Positions 1 to 8,708 of a DNA stretch of 64,000 nt are shown here, in pieces. The position numbers and the translations under genes are program-made. The number at the start of each line of letters is the position of its first letter. Position 1 is the first letter of the stretch. Location: the NCBI RefSeq assembly GCF_014931715.1, contig NZ_CP063164.1:1240001-1304000 (forward strand), written 5' to 3'. A model generated the notes under the pieces. That model ran no database searches, had not been told where the DNA came from, and saw only the letters and a list, made by a program, of their open reading frames with translations. The stretch is from Sulfurovum indicum (GTDB lineage Bacteria; Campylobacterota; Campylobacteria; Campylobacterales; Sulfurovaceae).

Positions 1-30
1 ATCATACGCAGTGAAAAATCCTACCAAACT

Positions 31-320
31 CTATCACAATACATTCAAAATAATCCCCTATCATGGAAAGAAGATATATTTTACATATAAAATTTTATTG
101 TAATCCGTAGGGGTAACCCTCGTGGTTACCCACCAATCCATAACATCACCCCCATCCAAAGGGCAACCATAAAGGATTGCCCCTACATTTTTTCACAATA
201 TCAATACATTTTCAATATTCAAAACCAAATCGTAGGGGTAACCCTTGTGGTTACCCTTTGAAACCATTATGCATTCCCACGTACAATGTGGAAACGAAAA
301 GATATCGATTACGTTCACCT
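31..320. repeat. REP/BIME-like palindromic repeat block, copy 1
   Basis: The block contains short palindromic modules. Module A (106-131 and 231-256) has an 8-bp stem GGGTAACC/GGTTACCC preceded by GTAGGGG. Module B (160-186) has a GGGCAA/TTGCCC stem and ends in CCCCTAC, so A and B point in opposite directions as in a BIME. Positions 31-90 are identical to 2481-2540, and 231-300 are identical to 2781-2850. No protein-coding gene is credible in 1-376; the open frames over the repeat are by-products of it. GTAGGGG-type palindromes are widespread in bacterial genomes and are often linked to RAYT transposases, but no RAYT gene is seen here. Confidence 0.85.
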
Positions 321-376
321 GTGCCCTATTGTACCCCTATTGGCGATGTCTCTTGTCGGGCCAAGGATACCCCAAC

Positions 377-805
377 CTACATGTCATCACTTCGCACTCT
401 CCTGCGCAGCTGCTTTTTGCCTGCATGTTTCTTCTTCGATGCCAAGCGACGTTTGACGGCACCTTTGGTCGGTTTGGTGGGGATGCGCTTTTTGTGCGTC
501 ACATTGACACTCTTGATCAACTCCACCAGCCGCTCCAGTGCCTCTGCTCTGTTGAGTTCCTGACTTCGGTGATGCTGCGACTTGATGACGACAATGCCCT
601 CCTTGGTGATGCGCTTGTCTTTGCGTGCAAGGAGTTTTGTTTTATAGTGTTCAGGCAGAGAAGATGCCGCGATGTCAAAGCGCAGATGCACCGCCGCCGC
701 CACCTTGTTGACCTTCTGCCCGCCAGACCCCTGCGCCCGTATGGCAGAGATCTCCACTTCGTTTTCATCGAGGGTGACGGTGTTAGATATTTTCAGGGAT
801 GGCAT
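377..805 (-). CDS. arfB: Alternative ribosome-rescue factor ArfB (YaeJ), peptidyl-tRNA hydrolase
   Basis: The 142-residue protein has the release-factor catalytic GGQ motif near residues 28-30 (GSGGQKVNK). A lysine/arginine-rich tail follows (SKKKHAGKKQLRRRVRS), which in this family enters the empty mRNA channel. It lacks the codon-recognition domains of RF1/RF2, as expected for ArfB/ICT1. It would hydrolyse peptidyl-tRNA on ribosomes stalled without a stop codon. The length is normal for ArfB. The ATG at 805 has only a weak GAGA-type Shine-Dalgarno sequence. It reads toward the repeat block and is transcribed divergently from the Fic gene. Confidence 0.93.
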   Translation of the reverse strand: MPSLKISNTVTLDENEVEISAIRAQGSGGQKVNKVAAAVHLRFDIAASSLPEHYKTKLLARKDKRITKEGIVVIKSQHHRSQELNRAEALERLVELIKSVNVTHKKRIPTKPTKGAVKRRLASKKKHAGKKQLRRRVRSDDM

Positions 806-900
806 ATTTTCTCTTTTTGGTGCTTTCTTCTTAGAGTTTATCTATATCTACTTAAAAGTCCCTACAAAATTGATAAATTTATCTCTAAAACAGTAAAAAT

Positions 901-952
901 ATGCATAATATAGTAATAAATATGCATATTTATTATGCATTTATGCTATTAT
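901..952 (+). promoter_or_regulatory. Fic promoter with three ATGCAT palindromes
   Basis: Three ATGCAT palindromes lie at 901-906, 922-927 and 935-940, two of them extended to TATGCATA. They sit just upstream of a -10-like TATTAT at 947-952. The predicted transcript would start about 960, before the ATG at 987. The repeated palindromes resemble operator sites, and the N-terminal part of the Fic protein looks like a helix-turn-helix, so autoregulation is possible. This is inferred from position only. Confidence 0.5.
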
Positions 953-986
953 ATGGATAACATGAATGCCAAATAAGGATTTTACT

Positions 987-1907
987 ATGAACAATGTAGG
1001 CTACAAAGAGAAGATCGAAGCACTTCTTGAATACTACAAATTTTCAACCAAACTTGCAGAAGCTTTGCATGTGCACCGTATGTCTATACCAAACTGGCGT
1101 GAAGGCAAGGTTGAGATCAGCAAGGAGAACCGTTTGCGTATCGATGTACTCTATGCAACACACTGTGTCATCCCCTCTTTGAAAAAAGCGGATGTAGATG
1201 CGAAAGTACGCGAACTTGAAAGAGAAGACCACACTGCATATTTGGATAACATTGACATCGTTACCGAGGTAAGCAGAAAAAATGCCTTTGGTTCACTTGA
1301 AGTGGAAGTGGCTGATGTAAGCGAAAGCGTATTTTACAAAGTGGTGGAAGGCAGCTACATCGAGAAAGATATCGACAAGCGCAAATTTTTGGAGATGAAC
1401 AATCTTGCCTTTTTGACCAAGCAAATACTTGTAGATACCAAAGAGGGAAGAATCACCTCCATAGAGAGTGATCTTATCAAAAAATGGCATTTTGGTTTAA
1501 TGGCCGGCATCCGTGACGATGCGGGGAGGTACTCTACCAAAATGCGTATTATACCCGATACCAAAATCACTTTGACCCGACCTGAAGACATCCCTGAAGA
1601 GGTGGAGTACTGGGTAGGCAAATACGCTGAAGTCAAAAGCATTTACGACATTGCCCATGCCCATGAACATTTTGAGCTTATTCACCCTTTTGGTGATGGC
1701 AACGGCAGAGTAGGCAGACTGATCATGGCACATCAGTTTTTAAAGCTCGGTCTCTTGCCACCCATGATAGACGGACACAACAAAGCCCTCTACTACGCCA
1801 CACTCGAAAAGGCTCAGATAGATGGCAATATCATTCCTTTGGTCTATTTTTTAACAGAGGCAGTGGAGAGGATGAAAGCGCAGTTGGGGATAAAGAGAAG
1901 TTTATAA
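987..1907 (+). CDS. Fic-domain protein (probable AMP-transferase) with N-terminal HTH-like region
   Basis: The core motif HPFGDGNGRVGR matches the canonical Fic signature HxFx(D/E)GNGRxxR, with catalytic His and the phosphate-binding loop intact. The family usually transfers AMP from ATP to a target protein hydroxyl. The first ~60 residues (LAEALHVHRMSIPNWREG) resemble a helix-turn-helix, which suggests DNA binding or autoregulation. The ATG at 987 is chosen over 966 because AAGGA at 975-979 sits 7 nt before it; the protein is then 306 residues. No separate small antitoxin gene is seen next to it. The target is unknown. Confidence 0.88.
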   Translation: MNNVGYKEKIEALLEYYKFSTKLAEALHVHRMSIPNWREGKVEISKENRLRIDVLYATHCVIPSLKKADVDAKVRELEREDHTAYLDNIDIVTEVSRKNAFGSLEVEVADVSESVFYKVVEGSYIEKDIDKRKFLEMNNLAFLTKQILVDTKEGRITSIESDLIKKWHFGLMAGIRDDAGRYSTKMRIIPDTKITLTRPEDIPEEVEYWVGKYAEVKSIYDIAHAHEHFELIHPFGDGNGRVGRLIMAHQFLKLGLLPPMIDGHNKALYYATLEKAQIDGNIIPLVYFLTEAVERMKAQLGIKRSL

Positions 1908-1949
1908 GCCATCTCTCTGGTTCCCACGTTGCACGTGACACCCCTAGTT

Positions 1950-2345
1950 TCATAAGTCAAAAGAGAGATTGGCAAATGCCCCTTCGACACTTGCAGCACT
2001 TTTGTAGCGTGTAGCGAGTACCCTTACTTTTTTGGTCTGGAGGTCACATATAGCGATTCGGAAGCTCATACCCATCTGCGGTTCAACAACACAGATGATC
2101 TTTCCTTCATATTCCCGTGTGGCATGGATAATGCCCTGCAGTCCTGGAAAAAAGTATTTCGGATAACTCAGCGGTGTGATCTCAACAATCTTGATTTGAT
2201 CATTTCGTTCAAGCGTATCGAGCACCAGCTGTGCATCTTCTATACTCTCAAACTGCACACACCAGTCATCAAAGACTTTATTGAAGTGCTTAAGGTCTTC
2301 ATCCAAGAAGCCGCCGGCAAGTGATTGTAAAGCAAAAATTCCCAT
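1950..2345 (-). CDS. Conserved-looking hypothetical protein, 131 aa
   Basis: This is a soluble 131-residue protein with no signal peptide or membrane segment. It begins MGIFALQSLAGGF and has a mixed alpha/beta appearance with a beta-rich second half. I recognise no family. It is convergent with the Fic gene (42-bp gap) and its 5' end faces repeat copy 2. The frame is open over its full length and its composition is protein-like, so I consider it real, but no function can be assigned. Confidence 0.65.
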   Translation of the reverse strand: MGIFALQSLAGGFLDEDLKHFNKVFDDWCVQFESIEDAQLVLDTLERNDQIKIVEITPLSYPKYFFPGLQGIIHATREYEGKIICVVEPQMGMSFRIAICDLQTKKVRVLATRYKSAASVEGAFANLSFDL

Positions 2346-2480
2346 TTGTGTTATCCTCTACTTTAAAAGCAGAATATTAGCATAATTCTCTCTTTTTTCT
2401 TTCCCCATCCATAAATATACAAGGTGGATAAGAGAAGGAAAGATATTATATAGCATTAGCATCACCTGTCTCCTTTTTTC

Positions 2481-2870
2481 CTATCACAATACATTCAAAA
2501 TAATCCCCTATCATGGAAAGAAGATATATTTTACATATAACAATTATTTAATCCAAACTGTAGGGGTAACCCTTTGGTACAAAAATACCTTTTCCGTTCT
2601 AGGGCAACCATAAAGGAATGCCCCTACATTTTTTCACAATATCAATACATTTTCAATATTCAAAATCAACCCGTAGGGGTAAGCCTCGTGATTACCCTCT
2701 GGTACCAAAATGCCCTCCCCATTCAAGGGCAACCACAAGGGATTGCCCCTACAAATGCAAACAAAATTTCAATCCAAAACCGTAGGGGTAACCCTTGTGG
2801 TTACCCTTTGAAACCATTATGCATTCCCACGTACAATGTGGAAACGAAAAGTTGTCGATTACGTTCACCT
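2481..2870. repeat. REP/BIME-like palindromic repeat block, copy 2
   Basis: This is a longer relative of the block at 31-320. It holds A-B module pairs at about 2562-2627 and 2672-2753 and a further A module at 2781-2806. The outer 60 bp (2481-2540) and the tail (2781-2850) are identical to copy 1. The extra 100 bp is one additional A-B unit, consistent with unit-wise expansion. Together the two blocks bracket arfB, the Fic gene and the 131-aa gene as direct repeats. Confidence 0.85.
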
Positions 2871-2931
2871 CTCCCTTATTTAATTAACTTGTTTGCTATA
2901 CTCTATATGATTGAAACAAAAAAGGACAAAC

Positions 2932-3138
2932 ATGCAGTACGTATATATGATAAATAATAAAAATATTGTCTCTGACATTAAGTTTGGCACTATAGACACA
3001 TTTGGAAACTTTAAAGCAGAAGCTGAGGATAACGCAATATTATTTGGCTTAAAAGAAAAGGTTGATAAAATGATGAAAGAGGGTGAGAAGAAACAGAATT
3101 TTAAAGGGTTCTCGCTCAGATTAAGGGAGGATGATTAG
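2932..3138 (+). CDS. Small hypothetical protein, 68 aa
   Basis: The ATG at 2932 is preceded by AAAGGA five bases upstream, better than the in-frame TTG at 2911. The protein starts MQYVYMINNKN and ends in a charged tail (GFSLRLREDD). There is no signal peptide or transmembrane segment. No family is recognised. It sits alone between the repeat block and the DUF2130 gene; 3139-3362 holds no gene. Confidence 0.5.
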   Translation: MQYVYMINNKNIVSDIKFGTIDTFGNFKAEAEDNAILFGLKEKVDKMMKEGEKKQNFKGFSLRLREDD

Positions 3139-3362
3139 TATTTTCTATCGTTCCTACTCTCCTGAGTGGGAATAAATGCTGAATATATAATGTGCTTTAA
3201 GGTTCTGCCTTGTTGACGAAACTCCCGATAGTGTAAATTTTATTGAGTTATCATTCCTATCTCTACCACGTAACTATATTTATTTGGGAATATGGTAGAT
3301 TTGTCATATTTTAGCTGATGTATGCATTCTCTCGTACAACTTAGAAATGCAAAAATACAACC

Positions 3363-4676
3363 TCACTCATCCTCCAATTCCTCAGGAAGCTCCAGAACAT
3401 CGATCTTCGGTAATGCATTCCCTCCGGCAATCCCCTGAAGTGAACCGTACATCTCGGTAGTATTGGCCAGTACAGAGTCTATGAGCTTTTGGCGGCGTTT
3501 CCAGGCTGCCATGAGGGAGCGTCTCTCTTTGTCGAGCTCGGTCTGCATCTGCATGAAGCCGTCGACAATGGCTTTGAGCTGCATCTGAAACTCGTTGCCT
3601 GTAAGGTAGTTGTAGAGCAGTGTCATCTTGTCAGACTTGTTCTCCTCCTTTTGTACCGTCGCATGGATGCGGATGAGGCTTTCACGCAGCAGAGAAACCG
3701 AGCCTTTGAACTCCTCAAGAGAACAAACCCAGATGCCATCCACCCAGCCCATACGCTCCATGCCGTTAGGATAGACCGATGTTACCAGCACACCGATGTC
3801 TGCACTAGCTCCCAACATATCTTGCTTGAGTTTAACGATCCAGTTGTCACTCCACGCCTTGGTATTCTTCGACTCGTAGCAGATAATGCCGCAGTTTTGG
3901 GCATCGCGGGTGTGGACTGTCTGGATGCAGTCGGCTCCAAACGCCCCCTTTTTGACCTCTTCGATGGTATCAAACGGAAACTGGCTTGCCAACCAACTCT
4001 CGATGGCAAGCTCCAGTGCCTCACCCTGTACCTGCATGCTCCCCTGCTCTGCTTTGCGCTTGGCATCTTCAAGGCTGCGCTTAAGCTGCTCGAGCTGTTC
4101 ATCTTTCTCCTTGAGTTTGAGTGCCTGCGCCTCCTCAACCTCCTTGAGCTTCTGTACCGCCATTTCATCGAGCATCTTCTGCATCTTGACTTTTTCGTCC
4201 CCCAGCCGTCTGTTGAGCTCCGCTTCGGCTTCCGCCTTTGCCTTGAGTGCCAGCTCTTCCTTTTCACGTTTGAGCTGTGCTATCTCAACCTTGGCGGCAC
4301 TGAGCTCCTGGATCTCCTTGGACTTCTCTTCAAGCTCCTTCTGCATCATCGCCATCGCCTCGCTCTGATCCTCGACGATCTGCCGCTTGAGCTCATCGGC
4401 AAGTTTGGCACGCTCAACCTTCAGCTGCTCTCTTGTCGCTTTACGTAGTTCTTCATCGAACTTCTCTTTTTCTTCCAAAAGGGCTTCCTCTTTGGCTTTA
4501 AGTGCATCCAGATGGCTCTTGTACTGTTTGCGTGCCTCGTCGATCTCTGCTTGCAGTTTCTTTTTCTCTGCTAACTGCTGTGCCTTGAACTTCTCCTCAA
4601 TTTGGTGATAGAATATCTCATCAATGTCTATTTGTGTACCACAGTTTGGGCACTGAATCGTATTGGCAGAAGGCAT
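3363..4676 (-). CDS. DUF2130 domain protein: zinc ribbon, long coiled coil, nuclease-like C-terminal domain
   Basis: The 437-residue protein starts with a CPNCG half zinc ribbon. A highly charged coiled coil rich in E, K, A and L follows (roughly residues 30-215). The C-terminal domain contains CYESKNTKAWSDNWI, which looks like the E-x-K core of a PD-(D/E)XK-type fold; DUF2130 has been suggested to be related to such nucleases. The substrate is unknown. AAGGATC precedes the ATG at 4676. It is a single gene, divergent from thpR. Confidence 0.8.
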   Translation of the reverse strand: MPSANTIQCPNCGTQIDIDEIFYHQIEEKFKAQQLAEKKKLQAEIDEARKQYKSHLDALKAKEEALLEEKEKFDEELRKATREQLKVERAKLADELKRQIVEDQSEAMAMMQKELEEKSKEIQELSAAKVEIAQLKREKEELALKAKAEAEAELNRRLGDEKVKMQKMLDEMAVQKLKEVEEAQALKLKEKDEQLEQLKRSLEDAKRKAEQGSMQVQGEALELAIESWLASQFPFDTIEEVKKGAFGADCIQTVHTRDAQNCGIICYESKNTKAWSDNWIVKLKQDMLGASADIGVLVTSVYPNGMERMGWVDGIWVCSLEEFKGSVSLLRESLIRIHATVQKEENKSDKMTLLYNYLTGNEFQMQLKAIVDGFMQMQTELDKERRSLMAAWKRRQKLIDSVLANTTEMYGSLQGIAGGNALPKIDVLELPEELEDE

Positions 4677-4777
4677 AAGTTGATCCTTTGAACTTTATTG
4701 GTTAAATTTTATCGTAAATTATCAAAGTCTTGTAACTATATGTCATTTTGTCATATAATTTTTAAAAAAGGAGATCC

Positions 4778-5263
4778 ATGCGCCTCTTCATCGCCTCACC
4801 TGTTGCTCTGGATGACTATGAAACCGTTAAAAAAGATTTTGAAGGCATCTTTGAGGGCAAGTGGACCGAAGAGGAGAACCTGCATCTGACATGGGTATTT
4901 CTGGGAGAGACAGAAGACGCAACCCCTGTTCTTAACAAACTAAAAACGCTCACACCGCTTGAAAGTGAAGTACAGATATCCGAACTCGGGTACTTTGGCA
5001 GGCCGCCAAGGGTCTTTTATGCAAAAGCGGAGTCTCAGGTACTCAACAGCAAAGCACGGGAGTTTAAAGAGGCCGACTTCAAGCTTTACCGCTTTAAACC
5101 GCACATTACACTTTGCCGCATCAAAGTCATCCATGACTACAAAGCCTATAAAGAGATGATGAAAAGCTACAGAGAAAAAATGTTGGGAAAAGTGCTGCCG
5201 CAGATACACCTTTACAAAAGCACCCTTACACAAAAGGGTGCCCATTATGAAAAGTTAGTCTAA
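4778..5263 (+). CDS. thpR: RNA 2',3'-cyclic phosphodiesterase (LigT/ThpR, 2H superfamily)
   Basis: Two HxTx-type catalytic motifs characteristic of 2H phosphoesterases are present: HLTWVFLG near residue 34 and HITLCRI near residue 110. The 161-residue length is slightly short for the family (about 175-190). The enzyme opens 2',3'-cyclic phosphates on RNA ends. AAGGAG sits upstream of the ATG at 4778. The 3' end overlaps the convergent methyltransferase gene by 9 bp. Confidence 0.88.
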   Translation: MRLFIASPVALDDYETVKKDFEGIFEGKWTEEENLHLTWVFLGETEDATPVLNKLKTLTPLESEVQISELGYFGRPPRVFYAKAESQVLNSKAREFKEADFKLYRFKPHITLCRIKVIHDYKAYKEMMKSYREKMLGKVLPQIHLYKSTLTQKGAHYEKLV

Positions 5264-6049
5264 AAATGCCAGCAAAGAGGCTGTCACCGCCACATTGAGC
5301 GACTCAACCCCTCTGTTCATAGGGATGGATATACGCTCATCACAAAGTCTCTCTATCTGGGGAGAGACACCCTCACTCTCATTACCCAAAATAAAAATGC
5401 ACTTCTCACCGTAGTTTTGTTCTTTGTAGCTCTTCTCTGCATGGGAAGAGAGTGTATAGAGTTCAGCACCCTCTCTCTTCAGTACAGAAAGCGTCTCTTT
5501 AAGATTTGAGGTTTTGATAATGGGCATTTTAAAAAGCGTACCTACACTGGCTTTGATGACCAGCGGGCTGATCTGTGCGGCACCTTTGGCAGGAAGCAGA
5601 ACGGCATCGATGTTCCCTGCCGCACAGGAGCGGATGATCATACCGAGGTTCTGTGGGTTCGTCACTCCGTCAAGTGCGATCATGCGATATTTAATATTTT
5701 TTGATATAAAATCATCGGCGGAACCAAACTGCTCCAGCACAATATCCAGTGCCACCCCCTGATCCTGCTTTGCATTCTTGGAGATACGAGAGAGTGCCTG
5801 TTTGTCATGATAGGCAACCTCAATGCCGCGTTCCTTTGCAATGGCTGCCATTTTATCCAGTGCAGGAGCCGGCTTGTTAGACTTTGAGAAGTGAAGTTTA
5901 TAGATGGTTACCGCAGGGTCTTCCAATGCTTCAAGCACCGCATTGCGCCCATAAATAGTCAAAACCTTTTCGAAAAAAGCTTTCTTTGCAAGGTACTCAG
6001 CAGAGTCCTGCTTCGAGCGCTGAGCGTTGAGCGTTGAGGAATTAGACAT
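5255..6049 (-). CDS. rlmB: TrmH/SpoU-family RNA 2'-O-methyltransferase (RlmB-like)
   Basis: An N-terminal substrate-binding domain begins at IYGRNAVLEAL (about residue 33) and is followed by the SPOUT domain. The three SpoU motifs are visible: DGVTNPQNLGMIIRSC, ILGNESEGV and IPMNRGVESLNVAVTASL. The closest named family is RlmB (23S rRNA Gm2251), but the rRNA site is inferred. The annotated N-terminus (MSNSSTLNAQRSK) is odd: its codons are made of the CTCAACGCTC repeat that borders the upstream four-helix-bundle gene, and the ATG overlaps that gene by 8 bp. The native start may have been lost or lie further in. Confidence 0.85.
   Translation of the reverse strand: MSNSSTLNAQRSKQDSAEYLAKKAFFEKVLTIYGRNAVLEALEDPAVTIYKLHFSKSNKPAPALDKMAAIAKERGIEVAYHDKQALSRISKNAKQDQGVALDIVLEQFGSADDFISKNIKYRMIALDGVTNPQNLGMIIRSCAAGNIDAVLLPAKGAAQISPLVIKASVGTLFKMPIIKTSNLKETLSVLKREGAELYTLSSHAEKSYKEQNYGEKCIFILGNESEGVSPQIERLCDERISIPMNRGVESLNVAVTASLLAFLD
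6014..6041. repeat. Cassette-edge repeat (GCGTTGAG type), left
   Basis: The segment contains GAGCGCTGAGCGTTGAGCG followed by TTGAGG, which is two to three tandem copies of an AGCGTTG unit. Its inverse, CTCAACGCTAAGCGCTTAAC, occurs at 6399-6418 on the other side of the four-helix-bundle gene. The repeat runs into the first codons of the rlmB-like gene. Confidence 0.7.
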
Positions 6050-6401
6050 AGTTCTTCTTTAATCCTACCAGCATACGGGAAATATCATTAAGCTCTTTTA
6101 TCCAACCTAATCCTATTTCCTTTTCAATATAGCCGATTTCTATACCAATATAGGTTTGAGTGATCAATTCTGCATTTGAACCACGGGCAATTTCAATAAA
6201 ACGTACTTTCTCTTTATCTGATTCTTTTTCCAAACCTTCAGCAATGTTACTTGCAATAGAAAGAGAACTTCGGGTAATTTGGTCTTTAAAACCAAAATCT
6301 TTACACTTAGCAAAAATCCTATATACTTCTACACTCAAACGGCAACTGCGTTTCCATACATCTAATCTCTCACAACGCAAATAGAACTCCCTTCTAAACA
6401 C
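6042..6401 (-). CDS. Four-helix-bundle protein (23S rRNA intervening-sequence / S23 family)
   Basis: The 119-residue protein has the family hallmarks LDVWKRSCRLSVEVYRIF, FGFKDQITRSSLSIASNIAEG and SNAELITQTYIGIEIGYI. This family was first seen as an ORF inside 23S rRNA intervening sequences, but it also occurs as free-standing genes between ordinary genes. It may bind RNA; the function is unproven. The gene sits between the rlmB-like gene and fabI, bounded by inverted AGCGTTGAG-type repeats, so it looks like an inserted cassette. Upstream bases are repeat-derived and show no clear ribosome site. Confidence 0.85.
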   Translation of the reverse strand: MFRREFYLRCERLDVWKRSCRLSVEVYRIFAKCKDFGFKDQITRSSLSIASNIAEGLEKESDKEKVRFIEIARGSNAELITQTYIGIEIGYIEKEIGLGWIKELNDISRMLVGLKKNYV

Positions 6402-6421
6402 TCAACGCTAAGCGCTTAACT
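6399..6421. repeat. Cassette-edge repeat (CTCAACGC type), right
   Basis: CTCAACGCTAAGCGCTTAAC is the inverted counterpart of the repeat at 6014-6041. It lies at the 5' edge of the four-helix-bundle gene, inside the spacer to fabI, and itself holds an AAGCGCTT palindrome. Confidence 0.65.
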
Positions 6422-6439
6422 CTTCAAAATAGGCTTTGC

Positions 6440-7285
<846 letters not shown>

Positions 7286-7358
7286 TTAATTCCGATATTT
7301 TATCATCATTGAGGTAAAATGTAGAACATATATAACAAAAAGAAAGAAAAGAAAACCT

Positions 7359-7859
7359 ATGCATAAAATACTCATCATCAATACCGGAGGAACTTTCAAT
7401 AAAAAATATAATCCGATCTCCGGTGATCTGGAAGTAGATCAGGAAGCTGAAGCACTGGACTCTCTGGCTTCCAAATGGCTTTGCAAATTCAATATTATCA
7501 ATATTATCGGCAAAGACTCTCTTGAAATGACAAACCACGACCGGCTTGAACTGCTTGCAACGATCCATCAGTCGAATAATGAGAAGATCATCATTGTACA
7601 TGGGACCGATACGATGCACCTGACAGCAGAGTATCTTGCCGATTCAGACCTGGAGAAACAGATCGTTCTTACCGGTGCAATGGTGCCCTACAGTATCGAC
7701 CCTGTAGAGGCCACCGCCAATTTTGCTTCAGCCTGCGGTTATCTTGAATGCTTACAGAAAGAGGGTATATATATTGCGATGAACGGCCTTGTCGGCCCCT
7801 ATGAAAAAATCATAAAAGAGCGCCAAAAAGGGCGGTTTGTATTAAAAAATATTACCTAG
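7359..7859 (+). CDS. Asparaginase-like protein, N-terminal domain only
   Basis: It carries both threonine motifs of type I/II asparaginases: INTGGTFNKKY near the start and VHGTDTMHLTAEYL around residue 79. It ends after GLVGPYE, at 166 residues against about 330 for full enzymes. The whole C-terminal domain, which completes the active site at the dimer interface, is missing. No frameshifted remainder follows; a new promoter and gene begin within 80 bp. It is therefore probably a genuine short family member, with uncertain activity. Confidence 0.8.
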   Translation: MHKILIINTGGTFNKKYNPISGDLEVDQEAEALDSLASKWLCKFNIINIIGKDSLEMTNHDRLELLATIHQSNNEKIIIVHGTDTMHLTAEYLADSDLEKQIVLTGAMVPYSIDPVEATANFASACGYLECLQKEGIYIAMNGLVGPYEKIIKERQKGRFVLKNIT

Positions 7860-7871
7860 CTGTTTCTTGTA

Positions 7872-7901
7872 TTGACACTTCTGTAAAAAGAGTGCTATAA
7901 T
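7872..7901 (+). promoter_or_regulatory. Sigma70-type promoter for the repeat lipoprotein
   Basis: TTGACA at 7872-7877 and TATAAT at 7896-7901 are both perfect consensus hexamers separated by 18 bp. The start codon at 7934 follows with AAAAGGAG just before it. Confidence 0.75.
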
Positions 7902-7933
7902 GGAAAAATGTTTAGTACTCAAAAGGAGAAAAT

Positions 7934-8671
7934 ATGAGAATCTCTAAATTAATGATCGTGCTGGCTGCATTTATTGCTGCATTGAACTTTACAGGATGTG
8001 CCCCATATGCAGAAGGTGTTGCGGTCAATACAGTCACTTACGGTGAGCCGTTTTACTATGAAGATTATAACTATGGCATTAACCGAAATGCAGAATACAG
8101 ACGCGGTGTACGTGACGGATGCAGCTCCAGGCAGGGAAGATGGAGAAAAGATACCTATCTTTACCGTAACAGCTACAGCTATAGAAACGGATGGAAGGCC
8201 GGATACAGGGAATGCCGAAGAGCGGCTACCCATAACTACTACCAGCAGGGATACAATGACGGATGCTGGTCAAAACGCCATCCAGGTACAAGAAAGAAAC
8301 AAAATCTCTACAGGAACAGCAGAAGTTACAGAAATGGCTGGAACAGAGGCTTCAGAGAGTGTAGACAAAATGCTGTCATAAACTACTATAAAAAAGGATA
8401 CAGTGACGGATGCTGGTCAAAACGCCATCCAGGTACAAGAAAGAACCAAAACCTCTACAGGAACAACAGAAGTTACAGAAATGGCTGGAATGCAGGTTTC
8501 AGAAAGTGTAAACAAGCCCCTGTAATCAACTACTACCAAAAAGGATACAGCGACGGATGCTGGTCAAAACGCCATCCCACTACAAGAAAGAACCAAAACC
8601 TCTACAGAAACAACAGGAGTTACAGAAATGGCTGGAATACGGGTTTCAGAGAGTGTAGAAGAAACTATTGA
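7934..8671 (+). CDS. Lipoprotein with four tandem 49-residue repeats
   Basis: The signal peptide ends in a lipobox, LNFTGC, with the cysteine at about residue 22. The rest is mostly four tandem units of about 49 residues. Each contains a DGC(W/S) element, a TRK-x-QNLYRN element, SYRNGW and an (E/K)C pair, so there are two cysteines per unit. DNA copies begin near 8117, 8261, 8408 and 8555; the last three have an exact 147-bp period and are nearly identical, indicating recent expansion. The protein is strongly basic and rich in Tyr, Arg and Asn. I recognise no named family. It is probably anchored in the envelope; function unknown. Confidence 0.82.
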   Translation: MRISKLMIVLAAFIAALNFTGCAPYAEGVAVNTVTYGEPFYYEDYNYGINRNAEYRRGVRDGCSSRQGRWRKDTYLYRNSYSYRNGWKAGYRECRRAATHNYYQQGYNDGCWSKRHPGTRKKQNLYRNSRSYRNGWNRGFRECRQNAVINYYKKGYSDGCWSKRHPGTRKNQNLYRNNRSYRNGWNAGFRKCKQAPVINYYQKGYSDGCWSKRHPTTRKNQNLYRNNRSYRNGWNTGFRECRRNY

Positions 8672-8681
8672 TAAGATCCAG

Positions 8682-8708
8682 GGTATACCGGTTCTGTTCC
8701 GGTATATC
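8682..8708 (+). terminator. Stem-loop after the repeat lipoprotein
   Basis: ATACCGG at 8685-8691 pairs with CCGGTAT at 8699-8705 around a 7-nt loop, and the stem can extend to about 10 pairs. No T-run follows, so it may be a weak or factor-dependent terminator or an mRNA-stabilising hairpin. The rest of 8709-8890 shows no gene. Confidence 0.45.

Noticed and set aside
177-563. Plus-strand open frame over repeat copy 1 and the 3' part of arfB
   Set aside because: Half is palindromic repeat and half is the antisense of a clear arfB gene.
1908-1949. CACGT-TGC-ACGTG palindrome between the Fic gene and the 131-aa gene
   Set aside because: Short stem without a T-run; may be a degenerate REP or weak terminator, but not enough to call.
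2574-2957. 127-codon open frame over repeat copy 2
   Set aside because: It consists of translated REP-type palindromes; the same peptide pieces recur from copy 1, and no ribosome site is seen.
3489-4448. 319-codon frame opposite the DUF2130 gene
   Set aside because: Long antisense frames arise from the Glu/Lys/Leu-rich coiled coil; the product is Leu/His/Cys-rich and matches nothing.
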